A stretch of 7,883 bases of DNA from Gammaproteobacteria bacterium (GTDB lineage: Bacteria; Pseudomonadota; Gammaproteobacteria; Tenderiales; Tenderiaceae), in NCBI GenBank assembly GCA_024276775.1, contig JAJRWO010000123.1:1-7883 (forward strand). The letters are read 5' to 3'. The position numbers and the translations under genes were made by a program. The stretch's first letter is position 1, and every line of letters begins with the position of its first letter. Under the pieces are notes generated by a model. It worked only from the letters and a program-made list of their open reading frames with translations, was not told where the DNA came from and ran no database searches. This document shows positions 6,551 to 7,883 of the stretch, one piece after another.

Positions 6551-7588
6551 ATGGATATAGCCGAATTACTGGCTTTTAGCGTTAAAAATGCTGCCTCGGA
6601 TTTGCACTTATCGGCGGGGTTACCACCGATGATTCGTGTTGACGGTGATATACGCCGCATCAATGTACCGCCAATGGATGACAAGGCGGTGCACAACATG
6701 CTTTACGATATTATGAATGACCGTCAGCGTAAGGATTTTGAAGAATTCTACGAGACTGATTTTTCGTTTGAAATCCCAGGTCTGGCGCGCTTTCGTGTTA
6801 ACGCCTTCAATCATAATCGTGGTGTTGGCGGCGTATTCCGTACCATTCCGTCGAATATTTTATCGTTGGAGGATTTGAAATGTCCTTCGGTATTTAAGGA
6901 TATTGCCAACAATCCACGCGGCCTGGTGTTGGTAACGGGGCCAACCGGTTCAGGTAAATCAACCACTCTGGCGGCGATGGTAGATTATAAAAATAATACC
7001 GAGTTTGGTCATATTCTCACCATCGAAGACCCAATCGAGTTTGTACATCAGAGTAAAAAATGTCTGGTGAATCAGCGTGAGGTGCATCGAGATACCTTGG
7101 GCTTTTCCGAAGCATTGCGTTCTGCCTTGCGTGAAGATCCGGATATCATCCTGGTGGGTGAAATGCGTGATCCAGAAACCATTCGTCTGGCCCTGACAGC
7201 CGCCGAAACGGGGCATTTGGTATTTGGTACCTTGCATACCAGTTCAGCCGCCAAGACGATTGATCGTATTATCGATGTTTTTCCGGCGGCGGAAAAAGAT
7301 ATGATGCGCTCTATGTTGTCAGAATCGTTGCGTGCGGTTATTGCACAAACGCTTCTAAAGCGTGTTGGCGGAGGTCGTGTGGCTGCGCATGAAATTATGA
7401 TTGGTACTCCGGCGATTCGCAACCTGATTCGTGAAAATAAAGTGCCGCAGATGTACTCGGCTATTCAGACCGGGCAAGGTTTGGGCATGCAGACATTGGA
7501 CCAATGCCTGGTTGAATTGGTGCGCCAGGGAATTATTACCAAACAGGATGCGAAGATGCGTGCGACGAATAAAGATAGTTTTCTGTAG
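6551..7588 (+). CDS. pilT: Type IV pilus retraction ATPase PilT
   Basis: PilT is a hexameric cytoplasmic ATPase that powers pilus disassembly at the inner membrane, and so twitching motility and often DNA uptake. The 345-residue length is standard. The N-terminal PAS-like domain (about 1-100) is followed by the ATPase core: Walker A GPTGSGKST (130-138), Asp box ILTIEDPIEF (155-164), Walker B IILVGEMRDPET (199-210) and His box GHLVFGTLHT (221-230). The PilT-specific C-terminal AIRNLIRE motif (288-295), needed for retraction in studied PilT proteins, is intact and separates it from the PilB extension ATPases. The start is well supported: AAAGGA sits seven bases before the ATG. In Pseudomonas pilU follows pilT; here a terminator and then IS debris follow, so pilU is absent or elsewhere. 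I saw no convincing sigma-70 or sigma-54 site upstream. Confidence 0.97.
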   Translation: MDIAELLAFSVKNAASDLHLSAGLPPMIRVDGDIRRINVPPMDDKAVHNMLYDIMNDRQRKDFEEFYETDFSFEIPGLARFRVNAFNHNRGVGGVFRTIPSNILSLEDLKCPSVFKDIANNPRGLVLVTGPTGSGKSTTLAAMVDYKNNTEFGHILTIEDPIEFVHQSKKCLVNQREVHRDTLGFSEALRSALREDPDIILVGEMRDPETIRLALTAAETGHLVFGTLHTSSAAKTIDRIIDVFPAAEKDMMRSMLSESLRAVIAQTLLKRVGGGRVAAHEIMIGTPAIRNLIRENKVPQMYSAIQTGQGLGMQTLDQCLVELVRQGIITKQDAKMRATNKDSFL

Positions 7589-7610
7589 GCTTTTAAACGT
7601 AGTGACCAGG

Positions 7611-7633
7611 GGGGGCTTTGCCAGCCCTTTTTT
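7611..7633 (+). terminator. Intrinsic terminator of pilT
   Basis: GGGCT (7613-7617) and AGCCC (7623-7627) pair around a TTGCC loop, followed by six T residues (7628-7633). Two flanking G-T wobble pairs can lengthen the stem. It begins 22 bases after the pilT stop and indicates that pilT ends its transcription unit here. Confidence 0.85.
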
Positions 7634-7696
7634 AATATTGGTAATACGCTGAGCGATTGGGGCACCTAAAGTAGCGCGATAATTTATGCAACGATT
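7634..7696. other. Unassigned sequence between the pilT terminator and the IS remnant
   Basis: I find no gene, clear repeat or promoter here. It may include the far end of the neighbouring IS remnant or its original target, but no inverted repeat can be identified. Confidence 0.4.
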
Positions 7697-7883
7697 AATA
7701 TATGTGATACCTGAAGCAAATACGACCCTGTAAATCAAGCTGTGTAAATTCTCAAACAAAGATGATTTGTGCTTGCTGTTGGTGGTGACCTTGAATTTAT
7801 TTTTACTCCGAACGGTAACACCGGCTTTTTTCATCCGCCGCCGTCCATAGCTATACTGACTGGCGACGGCTATATTCTTCACC
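7697..7883 (-). pseudogene. IS3-family OrfB transposase remnant, internally deleted
   Basis: Read leftwards from the window edge, one open frame shows pieces of an IS3-family OrfB in the right order: SQYSYGRRRM, then KKAGVTVRSKNKFKVTTNSK, then SLFENL and VVFASGITYI. Three faults show it is dead. First, roughly 20 residues normally lying between the first 'RRM' and the 'RRLM.KAGV' part are missing, with the junction at about 7826-7843. Second, about ten residues are missing between FENL and the DITYI strand. Third, the first catalytic Asp of the DDE triad reads Gly (GGT, 7709-7711). After about 7697 the similarity stops, so the rest of the catalytic core is absent. The frame stays open further left only as antisense of pilT. 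The upstream part of the element lies beyond the window. Family spacing is from memory. Confidence 0.72.

Noticed and set aside
7355..7882. A single 175-residue minus-strand gene at the right edge
   Set aside because: Only its first 60 or so codons resemble a transposase; the rest is antisense of pilT and passes through the pilT terminator.

Overview
The window looks like chromosome from a gammaproteobacterium. The reasons are the order pilT / yggS-proC-yggT (divergent, as in Pseudomonas and relatives), a divergent pyrE / exonuclease III pair in the place where pseudomonads carry crc beside pyrE, and proteins that read closely against the E. coli and Pseudomonas versions I remember. No species can be named from this sequence alone. 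There are no RNA genes, CRISPR repeats or intact mobile elements.

Layout, left to right. Positions 1-477 are a scar zone: the C-terminal end of an IS4-type transposase, frameshifted (+ strand), directly abuts the C-terminal end of a DUF433-type antitoxin (- strand). Next come pyrE (-, 478-1125) and, divergently, an exonuclease III/Crc-type gene (+, 1215-1994). A large bacterial dynamin-like GTPase (-, 2055-4031) converges on the exonuclease gene. A 228-base gap separates it from the yggS-proC-yggT operon (-, 6424 down to 4260). pilT (+, 6551-7588) diverges from yggS and ends at a clear intrinsic terminator. The right edge (about 7697-7883) is an internally deleted IS3-family OrfB remnant.

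How the genes relate. pyrE makes orotidine monophosphate for pyrimidine synthesis. The exonuclease acts in base-excision repair and keeps all the catalytic residues that Pseudomonas Crc has lost. yggS (PLP homeostasis), proC (last step of proline synthesis) and yggT (inner-membrane protein) form a compact operon with a four-base proC/yggT overlap and a plausible extended -10 promoter. PilT is the twitching-motility retraction ATPase; pilU does not follow it within the window. The dynamin-like protein is the least understood gene here and probably acts at membranes.

I found no convincing new multi-gene system. The items most worth a second look are the stand-alone dynamin-like GTPase, the catalytically intact Crc-like protein beside pyrE, and the three decayed mobile or toxin-antitoxin fragments at the window edges.
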